Part shown: piece after piece, positions 9,703-21,014 of the stretch
How positions within the stretch are numbered: position 1 is the first letter of the stretch
Layout: every line of letters starts with the position of its first letter
Source: Dryocosmus kuriphilus
Lineage: Eukaryota; Arthropoda; Insecta; Hymenoptera; Cynipidae
DNA length: 64,000 nucleotides
Reading direction: 5' to 3'
NCBI GenBank assembly: GCA_038277395.1
Contig: CM076190.1
Coordinates: 233,460,618-233,524,617 of the forward strand
Position numbers and translations under genes: made by a program
Notes under the pieces: model-generated
Databases searched by the model: none
The model's input: only the letters and a program-made list of their open reading frames with translations
What the model was told of the DNA's origin: nothing

Positions 9703-10895
9703 TCATGAAATCTCAACGTTTTGAGATCTCCTGAATCCGAAAAAGCGGTTTTTACGACGGTGTCTGTCTATTTGTTGTCGTCTTCGTTGTCGTCGTTGTC
9801 GTCGTTGGCGTTGTCGTCTGTGTTTGCGATAACTTTCGGAGGACTAATCGGATTGGGTTGCGCTTTGTCACACTTCTTTGTAGCTTAAAACGTAAGGACG
9901 AGTTCTTTAACCAGATACTTTTGACCAACGGTTATGGTTTTATCCGTCAGAAACGGTTTGCAAAAGATCAAAAAATCCTTTGTCCGGCAAAACTATGAGA
10001 CATGCAAAAAAAAAATGTACTAAACTAAAATTGTTCACCTTAAAAAAAAATCTATCTATAAATTTGGTCTTAACCGTTTTTTGACAAAATGAACTGTTTT
10101 TGCTTTAATCGAGAAAACGCTATTAAAATTAAAGAACTCTGGTTTCACGCCAAAATATTCACGATACAAAAAAATGCTAAAAAGCAAAGTTGTTTAATTT
10201 AAAAAGATATACAAATTCTATTTCAACTATTTTTTGATAAAATTCGCCGTTTCTGTTTTAATCGATAAAACGTTGTTAAAAATAAAAAATTTCAAATTTC
10301 CCGCCAAACTATGCAATATACGGAAAAATAATAATAAACGAATTTCTCACCTCAAAAAGATCTACAAATTTTCTTTCTATCTTTTTTTTGAGCAGACGCG
10401 TAGTTTTTGAGTTATTCGTAAAATATTTTATGAAATATAAAGAAAACCACTTTCCAGCAAAACTATGCAAAATTTGAGAAAATATTAACAAGCAGAATTT
10501 TTCACCTTGGAAGGAACTAAAAAATTTATTTATGAGACTCATCGTTTTACCTTTAAGGATCGAAATCCTGTATTGTAAGAATTTGGAAAATCGCAAGAAT
10601 GCTTTACCAATCTACCATGTTGTTAAAAAAAATGTAATTATCGAGCGCGCAGCGAGAGTATCATGACATGAATGTATTCCCTAAGGGCGACAGAGCCTTA
10701 AGTAACATAATTTCTTTCGTAATTTTTAATTCAAAGGTTTATACGATCCATAAAGACTGAGCGCGTAGCCCGAGGTGAATAATCTATCGAGCGCGAAGCG
10801 CAAGTGCCAACAAACGCGCGCGCCCCAGGCGCGCTTATACTTCGCGTGGAGCGCGGCGCGCGAAGAGAATGTGCCCGCAAAGCGGGCAGCTTTTT
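9703..10895 (+). repeat. Dispersed repeat RA, copy 1
   Basis: A family with three copies in this window (also 22946-23985, and 50090-50885 inverted). It starts near a TTTTTACGACGG block, has a (GTCGTT)n-like stretch at 9772-9825, then GATAACTTTCGGAGGACTAA. The middle holds about four degenerate internal repeats of roughly 155 bp, each marked by a CCGCCAAACTATGC variant (near 9976, 10149, 10301 and 10455). It ends in a GC-rich hairpin module. No protein is recognised. It probably represents a non-autonomous mobile element of unknown class. Confidence 0.75.
10640..10895. repeat. GC-rich hairpin module at the end of RA
   Basis: In an otherwise AT-rich setting this block is packed with GCGCGAAGCGC-type inverted motifs. 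It ends with GCCCGCAAAGCGGGC, a perfect 6+3+6 hairpin. The RA copy at 23735-23985 has the same module with GCCCGCGAAGCGGGC: the stem is kept and the loop base differs. Confidence 0.75.
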
Positions 10896-11013
10896 TTTAC
10901 GGGGTTTCATTAACTTAGTCATATTATTGCACCCCATTATCGTGATCAAAATTTTAGATCCTAAACTTCTGAGTATTTTATTAATAAAATATAATTTATT
11001 TCATATTATATTT
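10896..11013. repeat. Left flank of the repeat unit split by the LTR element
   Basis: It matches unit II from about 4985 (GTCATATTATTGC, then GAGCATTTTATTAATGAA-like sequence). The match continues across the LTR element at 18773, where AATAATGTTTTAATTACC parallels AATAATGTTTTCATTACC at about 5103. Confidence 0.75.
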
Positions 11014-12667
11014 TGTAACGTGGTGAATATCACCCCATTCGGGATCCTCTCCCCAGGCTGATACATAATAATCGGTTGTAATTTTAAATAAGGTTTAAGA
11101 GAAGGTTCTGATGGCCAAAGAGGAACTCACCGACGCGACGTAAGAGGTAAACCGGGATATGAATGTGTGAGAGTGAATAGTAGTCTAGTAGCCTGCGAAT
11201 TCTTATGCGAGTTTATGAATTATGATTTACCTTATGTATTGCTTAAAGTTGTAACGACAGGGACAAGTAGTTCGGTAATTATTGAAGAACTTTCCTACTT
11301 CATGCGAGCCCCGGAACCCACTGCCAACAGCTGACCACAGGGAAGATAAACACAACCTCACTTCCCCGGACGTCGCCCCGTGTCGCCCGGCCCTCCGCAC
11401 TTCGCACTTCGTGTCACTACACACGCACGGTTCCCACTCACTTGAGGGGAGGAGATTTGCCGCAATGAAAATCCGCGGAACGAGGCAGTAATTCTCCGCG
11501 ATAAGACAGAAATCGCGGCGGAGGAGGCAGCCATGGTGCTTGACATGTCAGTCCTGCCATAATACTACGGAGCAGGGACCTGGCATAATATCGATGAGAT
11601 GAGGCAACCATATTTCGGAAGGGCAGCACCTGTCAGAACTGCAGTATTACTGTGGAGATGGAGCCGGGTATGATACCGACGGGATGTGAAGAACATTGTT
11701 CGGAGGGCAGCACCTGTCGGACGGGACATTGACGCGTGGAGAGACGCTACTCACTCAGAGAAAGCGGCGCAGCGTCAGTTCCGATTTGGTCATCGTTACA
11801 GTGAGTTGGAATCAAATCTTGAGTTTACTGAAACCGCAATTTTGAGGCGTGGGCAAAGGAAATTGCCAGAAAACGTGAAGAAAATGGAACTACGGGGAAG
11901 CAGGTAGGCCAAAGCAGATTCAGATTTCTCTCTTTGCTTCTTTTCCGTCCGAGTTCTCTTTTTTTGGTTTTCTATTATAAGGTTTTAATATTATAGACAT
12001 GTCGAGTCAGTGAGAATGAGTGGGCAGCCGTGGTTGAAACTTTCAGGCCATGCGCCATTTTGAGAGGTGACCGCAACACCGAACATTGTCCTATTGTCGC
12101 GACTTTTATTCTTTTAAGCTAAATTTGCCGAAATGGGTTTTTCCCCCGTTTTGTTTGTTGTTATTTGCAATTTATCTTGTATAAGGTCGATTTGAAAAGG
12201 GAACTAAATTGCCGCGTACTTTGCAACGAGGTAGCTATTGTGAAAATTCATAAATTTCCGTCTTTTTCTTTTGAATAAGTATCATCCTGATTCCACTGTA
12301 ACCATTCACCTTATCTCTGATTCATTTTAATAAACCTTTATACTTTTTTTGATTTTTATAATAATTTGCTGGTTCATAATTTCTTTTTTCTTTGATCATG
12401 TTCTGATTCGTTTCGACGCCCGCACCAAATCCCTCTCCTTCCAAGCTAGCGCGGGATTGAGTTTATTTTGTTTTTGCGATCATTCTTTTGATTTAACAAA
12501 CTTCTTATTTTGTGTTCCTTGAGCGCGCCCCTTCAGGCTGTCTGGCGCCTAACTAGCATAAAGAAAATTTTCGGCTTTAAAAATTTTATTAGCAGCAACG
12601 TAGGGTAGGCCGACATTATAGCGGTACTAGGAGCCTCAAGTCCCAAGGAGTAAGTACTATCGTTATA
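11014..12667 (+). repeat. 5' LTR
   Basis: It begins TGTAACGTGGTGAAT and ends near CGTTATA. It is collinear with 17122-18772, with many scattered differences, so the insertion is not recent. Two imperfect about 90-bp repeats ending GGCAGCACCTGTC lie at about 11580-11725. TTAATAAA at about 12329 and 12495 are possible poly(A) signals. Confidence 0.95.
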
Positions 12668-12672
12668 AATTT

Positions 12673-12690
12673 TGGCGCCCAACGTGGGGC
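12673..12690 (+). promoter_or_regulatory. Primer binding site for tRNA-Lys(CUU)
   Basis: TGGCGCCCAACGTGGGGC is exactly complementary to the 3' end, including CCA, of eukaryotic tRNA-Lys(CUU) as I remember it. It lies five bases after the apparent end of the 5' LTR, where minus-strand DNA synthesis would start. Confidence 0.9.
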
Positions 12691-13134
12691 CCGAAACGAA
12701 TCAGATTGGGACTTTTCTCTTTTCGTGTTTTGAACATTTGATTAATTTGTTGAGCTTGAACAACCATTCCCGACTTACCATTATTTATTTGAAATGTGAG
12801 TGATCAAGAAAAGTGTTTCGCTGGAGGGTGGATTTTGAAATAAGAATTTCACACTCGAGTAGAACAAGTCGAACCGAAGTGGCCTTGGGGTAAGAAGTCC
12901 ATTTAAGGTTAAAGTGTTTTGGGTATCATTCACATTCCAACTTTCATTCAAATCCATTGTTTGTGGGTTTGAGGTGTTCATATTGCCAGAGCATACATTC
13001 TGTATTTCTTCCTCAGATTTTGATGACATCACCATTGCTTTATTTTTACTTTTGTATTTTTGCCGTTTCGATATTTGCTTTTAGTGAGGATTGTTTTTTT
13101 TTAGTAGGATTTTTAGGTTTTTAAAAAAAAATAA

Positions 13135-15190
13135 GTGTTAGACATGATGGACGATCCAACAATAAACGTGGACAGATTGTTGGCGGAGATGACTGACTCT
13201 GTCGTGGGATGGGCGAGCTCGTTGACGGCTGAGGGTTTGAGAGATACTTTGAATCATCTCAAACTTAAGGTGGAGAGCGAGGAGATGGCCATGCGTTGGC
13301 GCCTGGTGAAATTTCATCAGCATGGTCGGCGGATGCATGAGACGTGGGATGACGAGGCAGAGTTCGATGAATCTGAAGAATTCTCGCGTTCTAGAGGGAT
13401 GCGTCATCCATGTACCTCGAGCACTGAGGTCCCTCCTCCCACCACAACGGAATCTAGTGCTGGTGGTCGAATTCAGGTGTTTTTTTACAGGAGAAAGGAG
13501 CTCTGAACACCTTGATCTCTCGCACAGACCGAGCAAGAGCACCCCGTGGGTGACTTTTTCATTTCCGATCGCGAATTATACAACCTTGCTGGCTTCTAAC
13601 CAACCGATGCTGTTCAGTACGCCTGTTAGTAGGTCCACTATGATCCCCAGGTCTTTTCAGGGTTTAGCGTAGTCCACGGGTACTCGGATGACATTCGCCA
13701 GAATTGGGGGGAATTTGAGTAATATTACCAAACCTGGCGGACAAATATATTCGTCGGAGGGTTTATTGGACCGCGATACCGCATGAGATGCGTGTTACGT
13801 TACGGCTGCGCACTTTAGTCAGAAGAATTCGTTTTGGGAGCAACATGGGCCAAATTGCGGTCCATTCACGGTCAACAGGGATTCTTTTGATAATGTAGGT
13901 AATCGAGCTAGCATTAGGGGTTCCTCTCCGCATGAAAGGGCGGAATTACCGGGCAAATCCAGCTGGAGCAGAAATGCGAACATCCATAATATTGTGGCAA
14001 AATGGAACAAAAGCTATAGCGGGAACCGGGATAGTAGTGCGGAAGAGTTCCTCACCAGGGTGGAGGAGTGCCGTACCGGTAGTTCTCTAACCGATGGGAA
14101 TCTTTTAAGGGCACTTCCGTTTCTGCTTAAATCACCATCCCAATACTGGTATCGGTTCATTTGTAGTAAGTCGAAATCATGGGCTCAATTTGTTGTTGCC
14201 TTCAAGCGCAGATATGGCGGAATAAACTTCCAGACGCGAGTTAGGGACGAGGGACATCGTAGAACCCAGGGTCCGGACGAGCTCATTGCTGATTATTTAT
14301 TAAACATTCGTTTAATTTTTCAGCATTACGACTCTCCGATTTCGGAGTATGAGTAACTGCAGCTCGCAATTAACAGCTTACACCCGCTATACCTCGGACC
14401 TCTCCCGAAGTTGGACTATAAGTCCTTCGGCGAGCTAGAGGATGCGGGTGAAATGTTCGAGGCATCTAGGGAAATTTCAAAAGCTTATCTACCCCCTCCC
14501 CCTATCAAGGCTAACGTTCTGCCGGAGTTTTCGTATAAGGCGAAATAAAGTCGGAAGCCTGAAGGAGTCGCGGCTGCGGAGGCCGAGCTGATGAGTTCGG
14601 CTAAGGGCCAAGAGGCTAAGTTCGGAAACAATAATTCCTCTGACAGCAGTTCTACTCCCAGCGGAAATAAAAAGAAACCTAGAAATCGAGGCAAGGGCAG
14701 TAGTAATAAGCCCAGTAGTGACGTGAGTCAGATTTCGACCGAGCCCGCGTTGACTGGCCACGCAGGCAGTCAGTGTGCTGGAGTAAATCCCTCACTCGTG
14801 CCGCAGCAGAATGGACCAAGTAGTCTTAGTTATTTTTCTTCTTATTGGCCACCATACGGTTTTTGTCCAGGCTTTCCTCAGGCACCAATGGTGCCAGCTA
14901 ATCCCATTTATTCTTCGGTCGGTACCCAGGCCACCTATGCACCCGGATCGCCGAGTGCAGCGGTGGGACCAGAGCTGAAGAAGGCAGTTCCTTCAACGCG
15001 GTCCCCTCCTGTGTCCACTACGGCTAGTGCCACTAATAGTAGGGAGATGCGTGGCGGTTATTGGAACTGCAAAGAACAAGGCTACAATCATCGCCTTTGT
15101 TCTAAACCTAAACAGGCTTTCTGCCACGCTTGTGGCGAACACGGTCAGTATTCGAGTAGCTGCAGCGGATGCTCCGTACCCCGGCCGTGA
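13135..15190 (+). pseudogene. gag: gag remnant (capsid and zinc-knuckle region)
   Basis: This would be the structural protein that packages the element RNA. The N-terminal part begins near the ATG at 13144 (MMDDPTINVDRLL) and shifts frame at the T-run near 13480. A second open section starts around 13860 and includes KWNKSYSGNRDSSAEEF and WAQFVVAFKRRYGG, typical of the retrotransposon gag capsid domain. The frame from 13994 is interrupted by TAA at 14354 and 14546 and ends at TGA 15188, yet has no indel. At about 15050-15170 two CCHC zinc knuckles are recognisable but damaged: the first has Tyr where the initial Cys and the His should be, and the second has Gln in place of His. This copy is not functional. 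Confidence 0.85.
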
Positions 15191-15205
15191 AACGAGTAAG
15201 GGTGA

Positions 15206-15814
15206 GTGACAGTCGGGTCCTGTCACTACCCCCTCTCGTTATTAGGGCCCCCCCATATCCGGAAAGAGCAAGTCAATGCAGTGTTTGATGAGAGGCGGCT
15301 CTTTATTACAGTTAGACTTGATGGCCAATCACTCTGTGGACTCTTTAATCCAGGCTCGTGCTGCACGTACGTGGGCAAGCCTGCTTTTGAAAAATTTAGT
15401 GCTTTGTTAGATAGACTAGCTAACCAAATACGCCCGGGGATTATATACCCAAACGGCGTTGTCTAGAAAACGGCCGGACAGGCCGCCTTACCGTTAGAGT
15501 TTTTAGGTATAAGAAAATGTTTATCTATTCGCTTTGCACCGACTTTCGATTGTGAAGTCTTGTTTGGGCATGATTTTGCCGAAATATTCAATTTCGACGT
15601 TAGGTTTAAGTACAGGATATGGAGATTAGGTGAAGGGCAGTGGCGCTCTTATCAGGGCCACAAGATCGACTTGAAAACATCTCCGACGGAATCAGTTCCG
15701 GTTTCGGAAGATTGCGTCGTGGCTGAAGATCGCGACCAGGAGATATCGTATAGTCAAGCTTGCGCGGGGCTGAAAGAGCCCCAAAATACCGGAGTGATCC
15801 GCAGGGCAGCTTAG
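15206..15814 (+). pseudogene. Retropepsin-like protease remnant with lost active site
   Basis: This would be the aspartic protease that matures gag. It is in the same frame as gag, separated by stops at 15188, 15197 and 15203. LFITVRLDGQSLCGLFNPGS matches the family pattern around the catalytic D-T/S-G, but here the triad reads N-P-G, so the catalytic Asp is gone. A TAG at 15464 interrupts the domain. The same frame then continues through CEVLFGHDFAEIFNFDV, the region near the second hydrophobic-G-x-D motif. The frame ends at TAG 15812. In Gypsy elements reverse transcriptase should follow here, and it does not. Confidence 0.82.
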
Positions 15815-16138
15815 GCCGTGGAACCTCCGAAAACCAGGAGGACGGGGAGGCGCCACGGCGGAGCGGTAGGCTCAGAGGCCGTACCGGAGGCCGGTAGGTC
15901 AGCCTAGCCGGAAAAACCACCATCCGGCCCTTCCGTAGCGCGAGAGCGAAGGAGGGTCACCTTTGCGGACCGGTGCGGAGCCCTCGTGGAATGACCTTCA
16001 CCGACGAGGACCCCGGAACCCATTCCCTCGGCGTTATCTACCATAGAAGCGCAGGTCTCGGCGTTGCTGGGGGCAAATCCCCAAAGGGTTCCGGACCGGT
16101 CACCCGCCTTGTGCTCCCCGGCAGCACATAAAATGTAG

Positions 16139-16530
16139 ACAGCGAGTGCGTGCGAGCCACTAGTCCGCGCGCCGCCTGACGGGTGCTGGAACTGCCACGT
16201 CAGCCAGCACCGATACCAGCTGTGCCCACATCCTAGGGAGGTGTTCTGTTACGGATGCGGGAATCCGACTGTGAGGCTCAGCCAATGCCCTAGGTGTTCG
16301 GCAGCTTGGAGAAGGGGAGAGGCCGAGTCACATTTGCCATATGATCAAGGCTCCCCCCCCCCTCCCAGGCTGCGATTGGCCAAGCCTATGGATCCCCGTA
16401 GCCGCCAAGCGCTGCCCTAGGACCTGCGGTAGCGGCAATAGCACCCGTTGCGGCCGATCAATCCCGCGTTCGGCTGGATGCAGACCATCCTTTCATCCAG
16501 GCTATTGCGGAGGCGATCCTGCGCCGACTG
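16139..16530 (+). pseudogene. Second zinc-knuckle block downstream of protease
   Basis: Still in the gag-protease frame, CWNCHVSQHRYQLC is a perfect C-x2-C-x4-H-x4-C knuckle (codons from 16184). It is followed by CYGCGNPTVRLSQC, which has the spacing but Val in place of His. A C-rich run near 16350-16362 probably shifts the frame; past it, ADHPFIQAIAEAILRRL reads to a TGA near 16530. This is gag-like C-terminal sequence at the place where pol is expected. A duplicated or recombined gag end is the simplest explanation. It is not functional as it stands. Confidence 0.7.
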
Positions 16531-16591
16531 TGAGCTCGCCCACGCAGTTTAGTTTGTAAGCCATTTTGCCGTAACACCCCGTCGTCTTTAA

Positions 16592-16735
16592 GTTAGGATT
16601 AGTTATGTACAGCTTAGGATTAGTTATGTATAGCTTCGGATTAGTTGTGTACAGTTTAGGATTAGTTATGTATAACATAGGATTAGTTGTGTACAGTTTA
16701 GGATTAGTTTTGTACAGTCTAGGGTTAGTTCGTTC
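16592..16735. repeat. About 21-bp minisatellite near the 3' end of the LTR element
   Basis: Roughly seven copies of GGATTAGTTATGTACAGCTTA variants occur in tandem. The remaining interior to 17100 shows no recognisable domain. Confidence 0.9.
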
Positions 16736-17100
16736 ATCTAGGTTCGTCCGTGCGATAGATAATAAGCAAAAATTATGACTCAGATCCGTTCGGGTACCGC
16801 CAAATCTTTGCGTTTAGAGAAAAAAATTTAGGGAATAGGTTTGTTTCTAACTGCTTTCATATTCATACCCTCGCGGATAGTTGCGTTTTGATGGGAACTC
16901 CATTGTTAGGGCCTCATTCTGTCTTGCCTCCTTTGCATCCTTATCTCTAGCAAGTATGCCGCGGAGTTTATAGAATCGGATCGAAATGAAACAAGGCCAA
17001 AGCTCTCACTCTCTCAACATTCGCGAGTAGAATTCCAGTAAGAATTTTACAAAGAGATCGGATTGCTGACGTCTGCTGGTTCAGAACCCCAGTTGTCAGA

Positions 17101-17121
17101 CTGGGGGGAGGGGGGGAATGA
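17101..17121 (+). promoter_or_regulatory. Polypurine tract
   Basis: A run made almost wholly of G and A (GGGGGGAGGGGGGGAATGA) abuts the 3' LTR, the standard position of the plus-strand primer. Confidence 0.9.
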
Positions 17122-18772
17122 TGTAACGTGGTGAATTTCACCCCGTTCGGGATCCTCTCCCCAGGCTGATACATAATAATCGGTTGAAATTTTAAATAAG
17201 ATTTAAGAGAGCGATCTGAGGCCCAACGAGGAACTCACCGATGTAAAAGGTAAACCGGGATATGAATGTGTGAGTGTGAATTGTAGTCTAGTAACGTTAT
17301 AATTCTTATGCGAGTTTATGTTTTATGATTTACCTTATGTATTGCTTAAAGTTGTAACGACAGGGACAAGTAGGTCAGTAATTATTGTTGAACTTGCCTA
17401 CTTCATGCGAGCTCCGCAACCCACTGCCAACAGCTGACCACAGGGAAGATAAACACAACCTCACTTCCCCGGACATCGCCCCGTGTCGCCCGGCCCTCCG
17501 CACTTCGCACTTCGTGTCACTACACACGCACGGTTCCCACTCAATAGAGGGGAGGAGATTTCCCGCAATGAAAATCCGCGGACCGAGGCAGTAATTCTCC
17601 GCGATAAGACAGAAATCGCGGCGGAGGAGGCAGCCACGGTGCTTGACATGTCAGTCCTGCCATACTACTACGGAGCAGGGACCTGGCATAATACCGACGA
17701 GATGAGAGAACCATAGTTCGGGAGGGCAGCACCTGTCAGATCTGCAGTGCTACTGTGGAGAAGGAATCAGGTATGATACCGGCGGGATGGGAGGAACATA
17801 GTTCGGAGGGCAGCACCTGTCGGACTGGACATTGACACGTGGAGAGACGCTACTCACTCAGAGAAAGCGGCGCAGCGTCTGTTCCGATTTGGCCAACGTT
17901 ACAGTGAGTTGGAAGCAAATCTTGAGTTTACTGAAACCGCCATTTTGAGGCGTGGGCAAAGGAAATTGCCGGAAAACGTGAAGAAAATGGAACTACGGGG
18001 AAGCAGGTAGGCCAAAGCAGATTCCGATTTCTCTCTTTGCTTCTTTTCCGTTCGAGTTCTCTTTTTTGGGTTTTCTATTATAAGGTTGTAATATTATAGA
18101 CATGTCAAGTCAGTGAGAACGAGTTGGTTGCCGCGGTTGAAACTTTCAGGCCATGCGCCATTTTTAGAGGAGACCGCACCACCGGACTTTGTCCTATTGT
18201 CGCGACTTTTATTCTTTTAAGCTAAATTTTCCGAAGTGAGTTTTTTTCCCTTTTTGTTTGTTGTTATTTGCCGTTTATCTTGTACAAAGCCGATTTGAAA
18301 AGAGAACTAAATTGCCGCGTACTTTGCCACGATGTAGCGAATTTGAAAATTCATAAATTTCAATCTTTTTCTTTTGAATAAGTATCATCCTGATTCCACT
18401 GTAATCATTCACCTTATCTTTGATTAATTTTAATAAATCTTTATACTTTTTTTGATTTTTATAATAATTTGCTGGTTCACAATTTCTTCTTTTTTTTGAT
18501 CATGTTCTGATTCGTTTCGATGCCCCCATCAAATCCCTCTCCTTCCAAGCTAGCGCGGGATTGAGTTCACTTTGTTTTTGCGGTCATTCTTTTGATTTAA
18601 TAAACTTCTTATTTTGTGTTCTTTTAGCGACGCCCCTTCAGGGTGTCTGGCGCCTAACTAGCATAAAGAAAATTTTCCACTTTTAAAATTTTATTAGCAG
18701 CCACGTAGGGTAGGCCGACATTATAGCGGTACTAGGAGCCTCAAGTCCCAAGGGGTAAGTACTATCGTTATA
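17122..18772 (+). repeat. 3' LTR
   Basis: It is collinear with 11014-12667, starting TGTAACGTGGTGAAT and ending CGTTATA. It retains TTAATAAA near 18426 and 18597 as candidate poly(A) signals. Confidence 0.95.
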
Positions 18773-20390
18773 ATATTAAATAATGTTTTAATTACCTGTA
18801 ATCCCACTAGGTCGAGATGATGATCCTGAAAGAAAAGAAAGCAATTTTTTATTAAAGAATATTTTCAATGCCCCTATTGTACTTTGGTACTTGTAAGTTT
18901 AAGCCATTTGAGGTTATGTTAGGGAATTTTCACCCCAAGTGAGTAGTTTTTTTACTTTACTTAGCTTCTTTTTCTTCAAAACAAAAATATTTTTTTCAAA
19001 ATTTAATATTTTTGCTTAAAAGTTGAATCATTTTGTTGAAAGTGCAATATCTCAGACAGTAAGGAAGCAAATCAAGAAATATTCTGAAAATTGAAGAATT
19101 GTTATTGCTATAAACAAAAATTTTTAAGAAAAGCAAAAAGAATACGTTAGTAACGACTACATATTGTTTTTAGAAATAAAATTTTTGGAGAGACACACAG
19201 CTTTACGCAACTTGTAATGTCAAATTCTAGTATTTGTTTATAAGGTTTGTCAGAGTGGCCGCCAAAACAGGCTGTTTTCCAAAGAAAGCTTGAAATGAAC
19301 GGTAAAGACAGCAAGTGTTTCGTTTCTGCGGTGTAAACTGAAGAAATTTCAAGACCAACATTTGCAATTCAAAAACAATGTGCATTTTATCAAATATGGA
19401 AAATATGCTTTTTGAGCATTTTCATATAATTCCAACTTTAATAACGTTGTTGAAATTTCTAACTTTATACGATGTTTCAAGTTTCAGAAATAATTAACTC
19501 AGTTGCAAACTTTTTCAGTTTTTAAGATTTCAGGTCGAAGTATTTAGTTTTTGGCACAATAATTAAATTATTAACCAAAAATATTATAGTTAAATATTCA
19601 AAAACAGAATTAATTTTTTTTTAAAACAAATTTAATAAAAACTGAAAGAAAGAACTAGAAAGACGTATTTGCAACAAAATAGTTGAATTTCCGACTTTTG
19701 CGCAAAATATGTAACGGTTGAAATTTTAAGCCAAGCATCTGAATTTTTAATACAAAAATTTAAATCATCAACAAAAGATTACTTAATTGAAAAACAGTTA
19801 TATTTCCAAAAAAAAAAGAATCTTCAAGTAAATTTTTCGGCTAATTGAAAGTAACTTTTAACTACTAAATGATCCATTTTGAACAAAATAGTAGATTTTT
19901 CAACTAAAAAAGAAAGCTAAATATAGTTGAATTGTGAACCGAAAAGAAGTAATTTTCAAAAAACAATTGCATTTACACCCTAGAAAGATAAATTTTGAAC
20001 AAAAAGATTAACTTTCAATCAAAATATTTGAATTTACCATCTAAAAAGAACATTTAATAAAATTAATCAATTTCAAATCAAAAATAGTTATATTTTCAAT
20101 AAGAAGAAGTTAACGTTCAACGGAATAGTTTAATCTTTAACTGAAAAAGAAAAATTTTTAACGAACTAATTGAACGTTCATACAAAAAAAGAAATCATTT
20201 TTGTCCGAAAATGTGACAATAAGTTTTCAACCAAACGTGGTGAATTTTCAACAAAAATTTTTTAATTTTCAATAGAAAAACGTGAATTCCCTAAACCAAA
20301 AGTGGTCAAAATTCAATTTTTACATTTTTGGTAGAAAATAATCATTTTCGTGCAGTTCCAAATAGCTGAACATTCCGCTTTTATTGAAAA
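18773..20390. repeat. Continuation of the AT-rich degenerate repeat
   Basis: 18774-18960 is the right half of the unit split by the LTR element. 18985-19180 resembles 2580-2780. The rest is TTCAACCAAA-type texture. I see no gene. Confidence 0.7.
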
Positions 20391-20442
20391 TTCGTGTACT
20401 TATGTATTTTGGCGCATTATAAGAAGGATTTGCGGAAGTGGG

Positions 20443-20658
20443 TCAGGATGAGACACAGCATTTTGAAATTACTCCATTCGAGGATAGTTTGTATCTCACA
20501 GCGCACATATTATGAATAAGAGTACCACAGCCAGTACATTTAATTCCCGATCTTGCTTTGCCACGACAGTGTGGACACAAGGAATCTGTTGTATCGACTG
20601 CCAGTTTGGAGTTTGTAGGATTAGCGATCCTGTTAAAAGTCGAGGTTGATATTTTCAC
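20443..20658 (-). CDS. Small Cys-rich ORF with PHD-like spacing, unidentified
   Basis: This is a 71-residue reading frame. CPHC is followed nine residues later by CTGC, then HNMC, and the end has a CC pair. C-x2-C, C-x2-C and H-x2-C in that order recall PHD-type zinc fingers, which are also found in some retrotransposon ORFs. The last expected C-x2-C is missing. The residues before it (KISTSTFNRIANPTN) match no domain I know. It lies in an island of non-repeat sequence (about 20400-21020) within degenerate repeats. It could be a fragment of a mobile-element ORF or of a host gene; I cannot tell which. Confidence 0.35.
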   Translation of the reverse strand: MKISTSTFNRIANPTNSKLAVDTTDSLCPHCRGKARSGIKCTGCGTLIHNMCAVRYKLSSNGVISKCCVSS

Positions 20659-20846
20659 TATGGAAAATACTAAGAATCCCTGAAAAACCTGCTAGCACAT
20701 CACCAGCCACAGATGAGTCTAAATTAGAGAAAGATAAGAGTAGCTGAAATCCAAAGTTCTTGCAGGATCACTCACAGACCTAAACCACATACGATGTTTT
20801 TTGGACGGGCATCACGTATACACAAAGCATTTGTGTTTTCACACGT

Positions 20847-21014
20847 TTATTGTCGATTTTCACAAAATAGTATTCTTTTGCTATAGTACCAATAATTGGA
20901 CGGCAAAACCGAAACGATGGACATCAACAAACACCTTCCCCTATCGCGCGAAAACTTGATGCAACGATATTGTGTCAGAATGCCTTCACATATTAAACCG
21001 ATTGGAGCGGCCAT
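20847..21014 (-). CDS. Unidentified 55-aa ORF
   Basis: The ATG (AAAATGGCCG, a good initiation context) opens a 55-residue frame starting MAAPIGLICEGIL and ending in a TAA. It is 5' of, and on the same strand as, the Cys-rich ORF at 20443-20658, so the two could be parts of one decayed or spliced gene. No domain is recognised and nothing but the start context supports translation. Confidence 0.2.
   Translation of the reverse strand: MAAPIGLICEGILTQYRCIKFSRDRGRCLLMSIVSVLPSNYWYYSKRILFCENRQ

Larger units (their letters stand above)
11014..18772 (+). mobile_element. Gypsy-type LTR retrotransposon, non-autonomous (gag and protease only)
   Basis: Two LTRs of about 1.65 kb bound a 4.45 kb interior. 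A tRNA-Lys primer site follows the first LTR and a purine tract precedes the second. TATT at 11009-11012 and 18774-18777 is a plausible 4-bp target duplication, and the flanking repeat unit rejoins across the element. The interior has a capsid-like gag, zinc knuckles and a retropepsin-like region, all decayed. I find no reverse transcriptase, RNase H or integrase motif, so the element could only have moved with help from a relative. Confidence 0.92.

Noticed and set aside
11227..11907. Several 60-73 aa frames on both strands in the 5' LTR, with counterparts in the 3' LTR
   Set aside because: They lie wholly inside LTR regulatory sequence, overlap on opposite strands and show no domain. Their repetition reflects the LTR duplication.
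11014..18772. Full autonomous retrotransposon or endogenous retrovirus
   Set aside because: No reverse transcriptase, RNase H, integrase or envelope motif was found in any frame of the interior.
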